Positions 25,685 to 33,631 of a DNA stretch of 64,000 nucleotides are shown piece after piece (the first letter of the stretch is position 1; every line of letters begins with the position of its first letter). The stretch comes from Arthrobacter sp. PvP023 (lineage in GTDB: Bacteria; Actinomycetota; Actinomycetes; Actinomycetales; Micrococcaceae): NCBI RefSeq assembly GCF_017832975.1, contig NZ_JAFIBI010000001.1, positions 2,728,001-2,792,000 on the forward strand, written 5' to 3'. A model generated the notes under the pieces. The model was not told the origin of the DNA. It worked only from the letters and a program-made list of their open reading frames with translations, and made no database searches. Both the position numbers and the translations under genes were made by a program.

Positions 25685-26212
25685 ATGACTCCTGCTCACG
25701 GCTTTTCCGGATCCTTTCGGCGTCCCCAGCCCATCAAACCCAAGGCCGGTCAAGAATCGGTGTGGGACTACCCGCGGCCGCCACGGGTCGAGCCCCGATC
25801 GGAACGGGTTGTCGTACGGCTTGGCGGGCAGGTGATTGTCGACACCACCGATGCAGTGCGTGTCCTGGAGACGAGTCATCCGCCGGTCTACTACCTGCCA
25901 TTGGACGCATTCGCTGCCGGTGTACTCGTTCCGGTCGAGGGCACCACCTTCTGCGAGTTCAAGGGAGAAGCACACTACTTCGACGTTGTTGCCGGCGGAG
26001 TCATCGTTCGCCGTGCCGGGTGGACTTACCCGGAACCCGCCCGAGGTTTTGAGGCGCTCAGCACCCGAGTGGCCCTTTACCCGGGCCACATGGATTCCTG
26101 CGAGGTCAACGGCGAGCAGGTGACTTTCCAGGGAGGTGACTTCTACGGGGGTTGGATCACCGCGAAGATCGTCGGTCCGTTCAAAGGTGGCACTGGTACT
26201 GCCGGGTGGTGA
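25685..26212 (+). CDS. DUF427 domain protein
   Basis: A 175-residue DUF427-family protein. The domain spans about residues 25-150, with ESVWDYPRPPRVEP, VVVRLGGQVIVDTTDAVRVLETSHPPVYYLP, CEFKGEAHYFDVV, and GWTYPEPARGFEALSTRVALYPGHMDSCEVNGEQV. DUF427 proteins are common in actinobacteria and fungi and their function is unknown. The ATG at 25685 is the first in frame after GGGG; the longer frame reaching back to 25520 overlaps the divergent neighbour and is not used. Confidence 0.85.
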   Translation: MTPAHGFSGSFRRPQPIKPKAGQESVWDYPRPPRVEPRSERVVVRLGGQVIVDTTDAVRVLETSHPPVYYLPLDAFAAGVLVPVEGTTFCEFKGEAHYFDVVAGGVIVRRAGWTYPEPARGFEALSTRVALYPGHMDSCEVNGEQVTFQGGDFYGGWITAKIVGPFKGGTGTAGW

Positions 26213-26242
26213 GCACTGGCCGGGCACGCCATGTAGACGCCG

Positions 26243-27316
26243 TCACCAACCTCCGCGCGTCGGCGTATGTCCCTGCCGGGCATCCTCGGGCATGGCCATT
26301 TCGGCCCGCAGCCCCAGGAGACGGATCGGTCGGCCCGCTTCGATTCCGGCTGCGAGGTCCAGTGCCCGCGCGAGGATTTCGTTCCGGTCGAAGGTCTCGG
26401 GAATTTTCCTCGCGTGGGTCTTGGTGAAGAACGGCGCGTAGCGAACCTTGAGGGTCAGACCAACCACGGGCCGGCCTTCGGCCACAACATCCTCAAGGAC
26501 ACGCGCGGTCAGCTCCCGCACTGCGTCGTCCACCTGGGCGGGCTCGGTCAGGTCCCGCTGGAAGGTGGTCTCCCGGCTATGCCCGCGGGCAACCCATGGG
26601 GTGTCGTCCACAACACTGGCGCCGTCCCCGCGTCCGAGCTCCGCGTACCAGGGACCCATCCTGGGGCCGAACTCCGGGACCAGATCCTGGGGGTCGGAGG
26701 CGGCGAGCTCGGCGACTGTGTTGATGCCGAGTTTGGCCAGCCGGGCCGACACTTTGGTTCCGACGCCCCACAGGTCCTTAGTGGGCCGGCTGCCCATGAC
26801 GTCCAGCCAGTTCCCCGCAGTGAGCCGGAAGACGCCGGCCGGTTTGCCAAAACCGGTGGCGACCTTGGCTCGGACCAAGGTGTCGCCAATGCCCACGCTG
26901 CAGTGCAGCTGCGTTCGCTCCAGGACAGCGGCCTGCACCTGCCGGGCGTAGGCTTCCGGGTTCTCTGTCTCAGTGCCTACAAAGGCTTCATCCCAACCCA
27001 GCACCTGCACGGTGGCGCCCGGCTGCGCGCGCAGGGTAGCCATCACCGTTTCGGACGCCGCGAGGTAGGCCTCCTGATCGACGGGCAGGATCACAGCGCC
27101 GGGCACTTTCCGGGCCGCAATGCGTAAGGGCATTCCGGAACCCACGCCGAACGCCCTGGCTTCGTAGGATGCGGTCGACACGACAGCTCGTTCCGTGGGG
27201 TCGCCCCGACCGCCGACAATGATCGGCTTGCCCGCAAGCTCCGGCCGCCGGAGCACTTCGACCGCCGCGATGAACTGGTCGAGGTCGACGTGCAGCACCC
27301 ACCGGATTCCGCTCAC
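26243..27316 (-). CDS. DinB2-like Y-family DNA polymerase with Ile at the steric gate
   Basis: A 357-residue Y-family polymerase. Metal-binding acids are Asp11 in HVDLDQF and Asp109/Glu110 in GWDEAFV; STASYEARAFGVGSGMP is the conserved fingers segment, and helix-hairpin-helix and little-finger regions follow. In ordinary Pol IV the motif reads DxDxFFAxVE, where the second aromatic excludes ribonucleotides; here the sequence is DLDQFIAAVE with Ile16. Mycobacterial DinB2, which has Leu there, incorporates ribonucleotides. The start is GTG 27316 (MSGIRWVLHVD); upstream frame to 27463 is Arg-rich and lacks a ribosome site. Confidence 0.9.
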   Translation of the reverse strand: MSGIRWVLHVDLDQFIAAVEVLRRPELAGKPIIVGGRGDPTERAVVSTASYEARAFGVGSGMPLRIAARKVPGAVILPVDQEAYLAASETVMATLRAQPGATVQVLGWDEAFVGTETENPEAYARQVQAAVLERTQLHCSVGIGDTLVRAKVATGFGKPAGVFRLTAGNWLDVMGSRPTKDLWGVGTKVSARLAKLGINTVAELAASDPQDLVPEFGPRMGPWYAELGRGDGASVVDDTPWVARGHSRETTFQRDLTEPAQVDDAVRELTARVLEDVVAEGRPVVGLTLKVRYAPFFTKTHARKIPETFDRNEILARALDLAAGIEAGRPIRLLGLRAEMAMPEDARQGHTPTRGGW

Positions 27317-27413
27317 GCCATCAGTCTGCCTTAAACATCCCTCACAAGCATCGGCTCTCCGCCGAGTTTGGCCGTCGGCCTGATCCCGGAGGCCACTGCC
27401 GGCCCGTTCGGCG

Positions 27414-27689
27414 TCACGACCGGGAATTCGTGTGGAAACGCGTCCGGCAGCGTTTGAGGACAAAGAACCCGTCGTCGTGGAGAAACAGGGCCCTGCCTTT
27501 TCCGCCGTCCTGGAGGAGCCAGAGGAGGGATCCGTTCAGGGCCATCATGTCGACCGTCCCGGATGCAACGATTTTTCCGTCCTTATGCAGTTCGATCTCG
27601 TCGTTGCGGGAAAGCCTGGTCCAGTTGGGTGCCGGCTCCAGTGGCGGAGTCATCGCCTGCGGCGGGGATGGGCGCGAATGCTTAGTCAT
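27414..27689 (-). CDS. Small conserved hypothetical protein
   Basis: A 91-residue protein starting at ATG 27689 with AAGGA 7 bases upstream. After a Pro-rich N-terminal stretch of about 20 residues, the sequence NWTRLSRNDEIELHKDGKIVASGTVDMMALNGSLLWL reads like a small beta-barrel fold. No named family recognised. It precedes dinB2 on the same strand by about 100 bases. Confidence 0.7.
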   Translation of the reverse strand: MTKHSRPSPPQAMTPPLEPAPNWTRLSRNDEIELHKDGKIVASGTVDMMALNGSLLWLLQDGGKGRALFLHDDGFFVLKRCRTRFHTNSRS

Positions 27690-27909
27690 GGGTGGTCCTT
27701 GCAGTTGACGGCTTTGGAAAGGCCGTGCGAGCCGGGCTGAACCGTCTCGAGACCAGGCCATGCGGGTTCTCTTGGGTGGTTAGTGCAGTGGAGCGGCGCG
27801 CGTTGCGAATAGGCGATGATCCCTGTGATCATCATTCGCCGCCCCACTGCGGTCTGGGTCCGGCTGGCTCTTTGTGTCAGGCCGACTTTCCGGGTGCGTC
27901 GCCGTTCGG

Positions 27910-29358
27910 TTACATAATGCCGGTGGGTACCAGCAGGACCCAGGCCAGGGCCGGGGCCACCAGCACCACTCCGCCTGCATAAGCCATCAGCTGCCGGTAG
28001 ACGCGCTGCCGGTCGTCGTCGCGGGCGTTGGCTACCACCAGCGCGCCGTCGGTGGAGAAGGGAGAGACATCCACCACCGTGGCAGCGATAGCCAGTGCGG
28101 CGACCGTTCCCGAGGCGCTCAGCGAACTCGTGGCCAGCAGCGGACCGGCCAGGGGAATGAATGCGGTCAGCAAAGCCGTGGAGGAGGCAAAGGCTGAGCC
28201 GACGCCAATGACGTAACAGAGGACCAGCGCCACCAGCAGCGGTGCGCCCAGGGCCAGGGCCTGCTCGGCGAGGGTATCAATGACACCCACGTGCTGGAGC
28301 AGCGAGACATAAGTGATCATGCCGGCCACCAGCAATACTGTGGACCAGGAGACGCCGCCGATGAATGTTTGATGTTCTTTGATGTTGACCAGCGCCAGCA
28401 GGAGGCCGGCGGAAAGTGCCACAAAGCCGATCGGCATGTGGAACCCCAGGGTGCAAACGAGCATCACCGCGATCAGGATCAGCGTGAGGATCTGCTGGCC
28501 GCGGGGACGGCTGGTCCGGGCGGTGTCGACGTCGGCATGCTGGCCGCCTTCGCCGTCGCGCAACCGGCCGATGAGGGCGAACAGGACGATGGTGAGGACG
28601 GAGAGAATGAGATTCAGGGCGAAGCTGGCAGTGAAGAGGGCGCCCTGGGAGATGGGAAAGCCGTTTTTGAGGGCGATGTCGTGCACCAGGACGCCGGCCA
28701 CGGACAACGGGGAGAAGCCGCCGGCATGGGCTCCGTTGATGATGAACGCGCCCATCAGCACGGGATGGATGCGGGACTCGTAGGCGAAGCCGATGGCCGC
28801 CGGTGCCAGCAGCGCGACAGCGGCTGGCGAGAAGGTACCCAGTGACGTCAGCGCGGCTGCGATCAGGAAGAACACCCAGGGCAGCAGCATCGTCTTGCCC
28901 CTGACGAGGCGCACGCAGTTCTGGACGATGATGTCGATGGTCCCGTTCCGCTGGGCCATGCTGAAGAAGTAGGTGACGCCGATGATCGTCAGGACGATGC
29001 TGGCCGGGAACTCCTCCAGGATCTGCTTGTCCGTCATCCCGAGCATGAAATAGCCGACGCCGAAGGAGGCGACCAGCCCCATCACGCCGATGTTCAACGG
29101 CCACTTGGTGGCGACGATGAACATTATGACGAGGATGACGAGCGGGATGATCTGGACAGCGGTCATGGAGTGCTCCGGTTCGGGGGTGGCCGAAGAGTTG
29201 AAGATATCACCCCCCAGCAAGAGGACAATCAACGCCAGGATCGCGAAACCGGCTGCCGCCGACACCAGTACGATTCGGCGGCGACGGGTTGGGCGCGGGG
29301 CACCGTTGCCCCGGGTCTCGCCCGCAGCGACAGCGGTGCGGTGCTCAGTTTTGGTCAT
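27910..29358 (-). CDS. MatC/SLC13-like dicarboxylate carrier
   Basis: A 482-residue membrane carrier with about eleven to thirteen transmembrane helices. After a basic N-terminal tail (PRPTRRRRIVLV) and a first helix, the MatC N-terminal pattern appears: WPLNIGVMGLVASFGVGYFMLG, EEFPASIVLTIIGVTYFFSMAQRNGTIDIIV and FSPAAVALLAPAAIGF. It ends with FASSTALLTAFIPLAGPLL and VDVSPFSTDGALVVANA. MatC-like proteins import malonate and related dicarboxylates. The ATG 29358 has AAGGAG at 8 bases; the open frame to 29922 lies antisense to prpF. It lies 11 bases behind the prpF-like gene, so the two form an operon. A paralogue occurs at 34473. Confidence 0.88.
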   Translation of the reverse strand: MTKTEHRTAVAAGETRGNGAPRPTRRRRIVLVSAAAGFAILALIVLLLGGDIFNSSATPEPEHSMTAVQIIPLVILVIMFIVATKWPLNIGVMGLVASFGVGYFMLGMTDKQILEEFPASIVLTIIGVTYFFSMAQRNGTIDIIVQNCVRLVRGKTMLLPWVFFLIAAALTSLGTFSPAAVALLAPAAIGFAYESRIHPVLMGAFIINGAHAGGFSPLSVAGVLVHDIALKNGFPISQGALFTASFALNLILSVLTIVLFALIGRLRDGEGGQHADVDTARTSRPRGQQILTLILIAVMLVCTLGFHMPIGFVALSAGLLLALVNIKEHQTFIGGVSWSTVLLVAGMITYVSLLQHVGVIDTLAEQALALGAPLLVALVLCYVIGVGSAFASSTALLTAFIPLAGPLLATSSLSASGTVAALAIAATVVDVSPFSTDGALVVANARDDDRQRVYRQLMAYAGGVVLVAPALAWVLLVPTGIM

Positions 29359-29369
29359 TATGGTCTCCT

Positions 29370-30488
29370 TTAGCGGGTGGCTCCGGCGAGGGCGGCAGCG
29401 ACGGCGCTGCCGGGAACCTCGGGGAGATGGATGGTGGTGGTGGCGATGGTGCGGGCCGTGCGGTCCACGCCTATGAGGAGGCGCCCGTTGTGTTTCTCGC
29501 TCCACGTCTCGATCAACCCGGCCGGGGTACGCAGCCGGAGCGTTGTCGCCACCGTGCCGCCGGTGATGGTGTGCAGCACGGTGCCGGTGGTGCGGGCGGC
29601 CAGGGTCAAGGCAATGCTTCCGGTGATGGCCAGGGCCGGGTGGGGCTTGCCCATGGAAAGCATCATGACGTTGGCGTCGCAGCCGGGGTCGGCGTGCGCA
29701 GGTGCGCCCACGATGGCGAGCTTGGGGACTGCGCGGGCCGCCTCGGCCGCAGTGCGGACCAGCCCCATCCGCACCGCCGCCTGCCGCCGGATTTGCTCCA
29801 GGGTATCCAGCTGCAGCTCCACCGCAGCGCCCCAGTTGTCGTACCTGTCCAGATCCAGGCCCAGCTCCTCGGCGAGGACCATCACCACAGGCGCTCCGGC
29901 GTCGACCATCGACACGGTCCAACGGGTTCCGCCAGCGTTGATGGTGTCAGTGACCGCGCCGGTCGGCAGCAGTGCACCGGTAGTCTTGCCGGCAGGGTCT
30001 TGGAAGCCGAGTCCCACCGCGTGGCCGGGGAAGGGCACGCCGGGCATCCGGGCCTCCGGAACGGAGGCCAGGGCGCCGGCAGGCGTGGCCACCCGCTGGA
30101 CGATGATTTGGTTGGTGTTGGTGTTGCGGGTGACGATCCGGGTGACGTCTCCCTTCGGGAGCACCCACCCCTTCTCGATGGCATACAGACCCACGACCGC
30201 AGAGCCGTTCCCGCAGTTGCTGCCCCAGTCCACAGCGGCTTCTTCGATCCCCACCTGGGCGAAGGTGTACTCAACATCGACGTCGTCGCTGACCGGCCGG
30301 TGCAGAATAATCGCTTTGCTGGTGGTCGACGTCGCCCCGCCGACCCCGTCGATCTGGCGCGGGTCGGGACTGCCGAACAGCCGGGGCAACAGTACGTCGA
30401 GGCTGGTGCCGCTCTCCTGAAGATGCTCCGCTTCGAAAACCCAGCACTTGCTGGTCCCTCCGCGCATCCATTGGGCTTCGATCTTCAT
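29370..30488 (-). CDS. PrpF-family carboxylate double-bond isomerase
   Basis: A 372-residue diaminopimelate-epimerase-fold protein of the PrpF family. It begins with QWMRGGTSKCWVF, and the two catalytic cysteine regions are WGSNCGNGSAVVG and DPGCDANVMMLSMGKPHPA. Relatives include 2-methylaconitate isomerase (PrpF), 3-methylitaconate isomerase, 4-oxalomesaconate tautomerase and aconitate isomerase, all acting on unsaturated di- or tricarboxylates. No prpC/prpD/acnD is nearby, so propionate degradation is unlikely; pairing with a MatC-like carrier suggests catabolism of an imported acid such as an aconitate or itaconate derivative. Confidence 0.88.
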   Translation of the reverse strand: MKIEAQWMRGGTSKCWVFEAEHLQESGTSLDVLLPRLFGSPDPRQIDGVGGATSTTSKAIILHRPVSDDVDVEYTFAQVGIEEAAVDWGSNCGNGSAVVGLYAIEKGWVLPKGDVTRIVTRNTNTNQIIVQRVATPAGALASVPEARMPGVPFPGHAVGLGFQDPAGKTTGALLPTGAVTDTINAGGTRWTVSMVDAGAPVVMVLAEELGLDLDRYDNWGAAVELQLDTLEQIRRQAAVRMGLVRTAAEAARAVPKLAIVGAPAHADPGCDANVMMLSMGKPHPALAITGSIALTLAARTTGTVLHTITGGTVATTLRLRTPAGLIETWSEKHNGRLLIGVDRTARTIATTTIHLPEVPGSAVAAALAGATR

Positions 30489-30510
30489 GCTGTTACCGCT
30501 CCTCCTCGTG

Positions 30511-30529
30511 CCTCAAATATTGATTGAGG
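30511..30529. promoter_or_regulatory. LysR-type operator candidate CCTCAA-N7-TTGAGG
   Basis: A perfect six-base inverted repeat with a seven-base AT-rich centre (atattga) lies 23 bases upstream of the prpF-like start, within the 241-base gap shared with the divergent LysR gene at 30730. It contains the LysR T-N11-A spacing idea in AT-rich context. It is positioned near the prpF promoter or leader. Binding is inferred. Confidence 0.55.
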
Positions 30530-30729
30530 TCCTGAAACGAGATTGAGCCAGATCACAATTTTAGACAATGTCGGACTTTTGAAGAGGGATGTAGAATTAC
30601 TTAATTCATACGATTTTGAAGGGTAATTTCCCTCGCCTCATTCTCCTTACGCCAGGAAACCGGCCCGATTTGCAGGGCAGCGTGCGTGTTCTGGCAGGGA
30701 ATGAACCAAATTCAAAGAAGGGTGAAGCG

Positions 30730-31668
30730 TTGCTTAACGATGATGGTCAGGAATTATTCGACATCAGGCGGCTGGCGCTACTGCTGGAGGTAGTTGAGCA
30801 GGGCTCCATCACCGCCGCGGCCGAGCTCATGATGTACACGCCCTCAGCCGTCTCCCAGCAGTTGCGCAAGCTGGAACAAGAAGTGGGGCAGCCGCTGCTC
30901 AACCGCCGGTCCCGCGGGGTGGTGCCCACCGAGGCCGGACAGATGCTGGCTGGCCATGCCCGTAAGATCGTCTGGCAGATGCAGGCTGCCCGGTCCGATC
31001 TCGGCCAGCTTGCCGGCCTCAAGCGCGGGTCCCTGACCGTTGGCACTTTCCCAACCCTTGCCGGATCTTTCCTGCCCGTCGTCATCCGGACTTTCAAGAA
31101 GCGCTATCCTGCCATCAGCCTCTCTGTGCGGAGCGCCCGCTTCGATGAACTTGTGGCAGATCTGCAGTCAGGGGTCACGGGGCTGTGCCTGCTCTGGGAC
31201 TACCCCTGGAATCCGTTCCGGGACGATTCCGTCCGAGTCACAGAGGTCTTCCGGGAAAGTACCGTGATCCTGGTGGCCCGCGGCCACCGGCTCGCCGACC
31301 GGGAGCAGGTCAGCATGGAGGACCTGCGCAACGAGTCCTGGATCGTGCGCGCCGAGGCCCACCCTGTGGTGGAGGTGCTGCAGCGCTCAGCCCACGACGC
31401 CGGGTTCGAACCGGAGATTGCCTTTTTGGCCAACGACTACCAGGAGGCCCAGGCGATGGTCAGCGTGGGAATGGGCGTGGCCATGGTGCCCAAGACGGCC
31501 GTGGCCCTCCAGCATCCCGACGTGAAAGTGCTAAGCCTGGGTGATGCGGCCCCGCTGCGCCGGGTACTGCTGGCGCAGCGCGAGGACAAGGTCTACGCTC
31601 CGGCAGAGGTCGCTTTCCACTCCACGCTGTTGGAGATCGCCCGCGAACGGGCAGGCGATTATCTCTAG
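30730..31668 (+). CDS. LysR-type regulator of the prpF-matC unit
   Basis: A 312-residue LysR protein with helix-turn-helix (LALLLEVVEQGSITAAAELMMYTPSAVSQQLRKLEQEVG) and an effector-binding domain (GSLTVGTFPTLAGSFLPVVI...). I place the start at TTG 30730, preceded by GAAGGG, because family N-termini begin close to this point; the earlier TTG at 30616 would add 38 unlike residues. It is divergent from the prpF-like isomerase across a gap carrying a palindrome, so it is the likely regulator of that pair. Effector not known. Confidence 0.87.
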   Translation: MLNDDGQELFDIRRLALLLEVVEQGSITAAAELMMYTPSAVSQQLRKLEQEVGQPLLNRRSRGVVPTEAGQMLAGHARKIVWQMQAARSDLGQLAGLKRGSLTVGTFPTLAGSFLPVVIRTFKKRYPAISLSVRSARFDELVADLQSGVTGLCLLWDYPWNPFRDDSVRVTEVFRESTVILVARGHRLADREQVSMEDLRNESWIVRAEAHPVVEVLQRSAHDAGFEPEIAFLANDYQEAQAMVSVGMGVAMVPKTAVALQHPDVKVLSLGDAAPLRRVLLAQREDKVYAPAEVAFHSTLLEIARERAGDYL

Positions 31669-31715
31669 TTGGTTCGGGTCATGCTGAAGACGACACTTAC
31701 CTGAAGGTGCCTATT

Positions 31716-31729
31716 GCACTTCAAAGTGC
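31716..31729. promoter_or_regulatory. Palindrome upstream of qorB
   Basis: GCACTT-CA-AAGTGC is a perfect 6-2-6 palindrome about 90 bases upstream of qorB, inside a 150-base leader. It could be an operator for a redox or quinone-responsive repressor (qorB genes are often regulated by HxlR-type proteins), but no such regulator is encoded in the window. Confidence 0.35.
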
Positions 31730-31820
31730 GTCATCCGGCACTGGAATTGTTTCCTTTCGAGGGCGGTTGGCCATTGCAGAAGGCGCGCCGATCGGGCGCC
31801 CGGCAACCAAGGAGAATCCC

Positions 31821-32678
31821 ATGTCCATTGTTATTGCAGGAGCCACCGGCCAGCTGGGCCGGCTCGTCGTCGAGGAACTTTTGAGCAGCGGTGTCCCGGC
31901 CGCACAGATCGTGGCCGCAGGCCGGTCGGCCGGCCGGCTCACGGAGCTGGCGGGGCACGGCGTTGAAACCGCGGCCGTGGACTACAACGACCCGGCCAGT
32001 ATTGAGGCGGCGCTGACCGAAGGCGACACCCTGCTGTTGATTTCCGGCAACGACATCCAGAGCCGGGCGGCGCAGCATGAAAACGTCATCGATGCGGCCG
32101 CACGGGCCAAGGTTGCCCGCATCCTGTACACCAGCGTCCTGGCCGCCGACACCACCCCCGTGATTCTGGCGCCGGACCACGTCAAAGCCGAGGAGTACAT
32201 CCGCGCCAGCGGACTCCCGTACACCTTCCTGCGCAACGGGTGGTACACCGAGAACTACGCCGACGCCCTGCTCGCGGCCCGCGAGACCGGAACACTGCTC
32301 GGAAGCGCCGGGGAGGGCCGCGTGGCCAGCGCCACCCGCGCAGACTACGCCGCCGCCATCGCCGCCGTCCTGACCACCACCGGACATGACAACAGCACCT
32401 ACGAACTGTCCGGCGACTACGCCTGGACCTATGAGGAACTGGCGTCAGCCTTCTCCACGGTCCTTGGGCGCCCCGTCACTTATCGCTCGGTATCTGCAGC
32501 CGAGCACGCCAGCACGCTGGAGGCTGCCGGCCTTGACCCGGCAACAGCCGGGTTCCTTGCCGCCTTGGACGGCAATATCCGCGAAGACGCACTGGCCCTC
32601 ACCACCGGCGACCTCGCCCGGCTGGCCGGGCGGCCCACCACTCCCCTGGTGGACGGCCTGCGCCCGTTCGCCGCCTGA
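31821..32678 (+). CDS. qorB: NAD(P)H:quinone oxidoreductase, QorB type (NmrA-like)
   Basis: A 285-residue atypical short-chain dehydrogenase. The N-terminal dinucleotide motif is VIAGATGQLGRLVVEELL; later segments LLISGNDIQSRAAQHENVIDAA, ILYTSVLAAD, LRNGWYTENY and VASATRADYAAAIAAVL match Escherichia coli QorB (YtfG, 286 residues) closely along the whole length. QorB reduces quinones with NADPH and is linked to redox stress. The ATG at 31821 follows AAGGAG by 7 bases. It is probably transcribed alone. Confidence 0.9.
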   Translation: MSIVIAGATGQLGRLVVEELLSSGVPAAQIVAAGRSAGRLTELAGHGVETAAVDYNDPASIEAALTEGDTLLLISGNDIQSRAAQHENVIDAAARAKVARILYTSVLAADTTPVILAPDHVKAEEYIRASGLPYTFLRNGWYTENYADALLAARETGTLLGSAGEGRVASATRADYAAAIAAVLTTTGHDNSTYELSGDYAWTYEELASAFSTVLGRPVTYRSVSAAEHASTLEAAGLDPATAGFLAALDGNIREDALALTTGDLARLAGRPTTPLVDGLRPFAA

Positions 32679-32759
32679 GGAGCTTCGGCTGCATGAAGGC
32701 ACGGCCCGGCGGATAATGGCAACCACAGTCAACAGCCAGCATGGTCGGGAGGGGCCGGA

Positions 32760-33350
32760 ATGAACACGGTTCCGCGCATCACAGTGGAGGCGCCGGTGCT
32801 CAGCATCGGATCCGGCCCTTCGGACTACGAGGGTCTCGGCCGTTATGTCCGCGCCCTTCGCAGGCAGCAGGGGCTGCATCTGACCCTGCTGCACCTCGGG
32901 GTTCTGGAGGACTTTGCCCGGGACATCTGCGAGTGGACCAAAGGCATGACAAGCGTGGCTGCAGCCACCGGCACCACCGTAGCCTGGCTGGATGACCTGC
33001 CCGTGCTGGACGTTTTTTCCGGCACTGCCGACCGGCTGATCCCCCTGGGCGGGGGCCGCGTTTCGGGCCTGGAAGTGGACGTCCCGGAGCAGGTCCACGA
33101 GTACCAGGTACGTCTCGTCCAGGCCCTGCACGAGCTACTGGACAAACTGCTGGTGGACAACGTCGATGACTTTATCCTCAGCTCCCGCGCCCTCGGTTAC
33201 AGGTCCCCGCACTGGACGCCGCACGTTGCCGTCGGCAGCCCGAAGACGTACGGCAGCGGGTCCTGGGACATTGAACGGCTGCCGATTCGATTCGGCCAGT
33301 CACGGATCAGGAATCGTCAGTTGCTGCCCGGCTCAGAACGGCCACGATGA
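32760..33350 (+). CDS. Putative 2H phosphoesterase (LigT-like)
   Basis: A 196-residue protein not matching a named family outright. Two short motifs stand out: HLTLLHLG at residues 40-47 and HWTPHVAVG at 151-159. Spacing and context (HxT with hydrophobic strand, then PHVxx near the C-terminus) resemble the paired catalytic HxT/S motifs of the 2H phosphoesterase superfamily (2'-5' RNA ligase, cyclic phosphodiesterases). The second motif reads HVA, so the hydroxyl residue is missing and activity may be altered. GGGAGGGG precedes the ATG. It follows qorB by about 80 bases. Confidence 0.6.
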   Translation: MNTVPRITVEAPVLSIGSGPSDYEGLGRYVRALRRQQGLHLTLLHLGVLEDFARDICEWTKGMTSVAAATGTTVAWLDDLPVLDVFSGTADRLIPLGGGRVSGLEVDVPEQVHEYQVRLVQALHELLDKLLVDNVDDFILSSRALGYRSPHWTPHVAVGSPKTYGSGSWDIERLPIRFGQSRIRNRQLLPGSERPR

Positions 33351-33450
33351 CGCGGACCGCCTCCGACGACGCCTCACCGCTGAGGGCAAGTGACAGCCGG
33401 TATGTGGCACGCTCCCCGTCCGTCATCGTCATGGGCTCGCGCTCGTGGGC

Positions 33451-33631
33451 GTGATGATGCGATTGCCTTCGGCGCTTGATGCCCAGCTGCAGCGCTACGC
33501 GGGGCTGAGCCATTTTGAGTACATGGTGCTCGCGGGACTCTCACTTGGGTGATATTGGCGACCGGATCATGCACGCCATCGACACCACCTGCCGGCACCG
33601 CAGCGCCGGCGGCGGATCGGGGCCGGTCTAG
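33451..33631 (+). pseudogene. Remnant of a MarR family regulator (both ends lost or internally deleted)
   Basis: In frame from 33451, the DNA reads VMMRLPSALDAQLQRYAGLS then HFEYMVLAGLSLG and stops; this is the well-conserved N-terminal portion of a MarR protein, ending just before the recognition helix. Shifted by one base, the next stretch reads LGDIGDRIMHAIDTTCRHR, resembling a MarR C-terminal helix. The DNA-binding domain and any start region are gone, so an internal deletion with frameshift is likely. No functional product is expected. Bases 33351-33450 and the opposite strand hold nothing else convincing. Confidence 0.65.

Noticed and set aside
33307..33432. Possible 41-residue minus-strand protein (MTMTDGERATYRLS...)
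   Set aside because: Weak ribosome site and antisense overlap with the 3' end of the LigT-like gene; composition plausible but not enough support.
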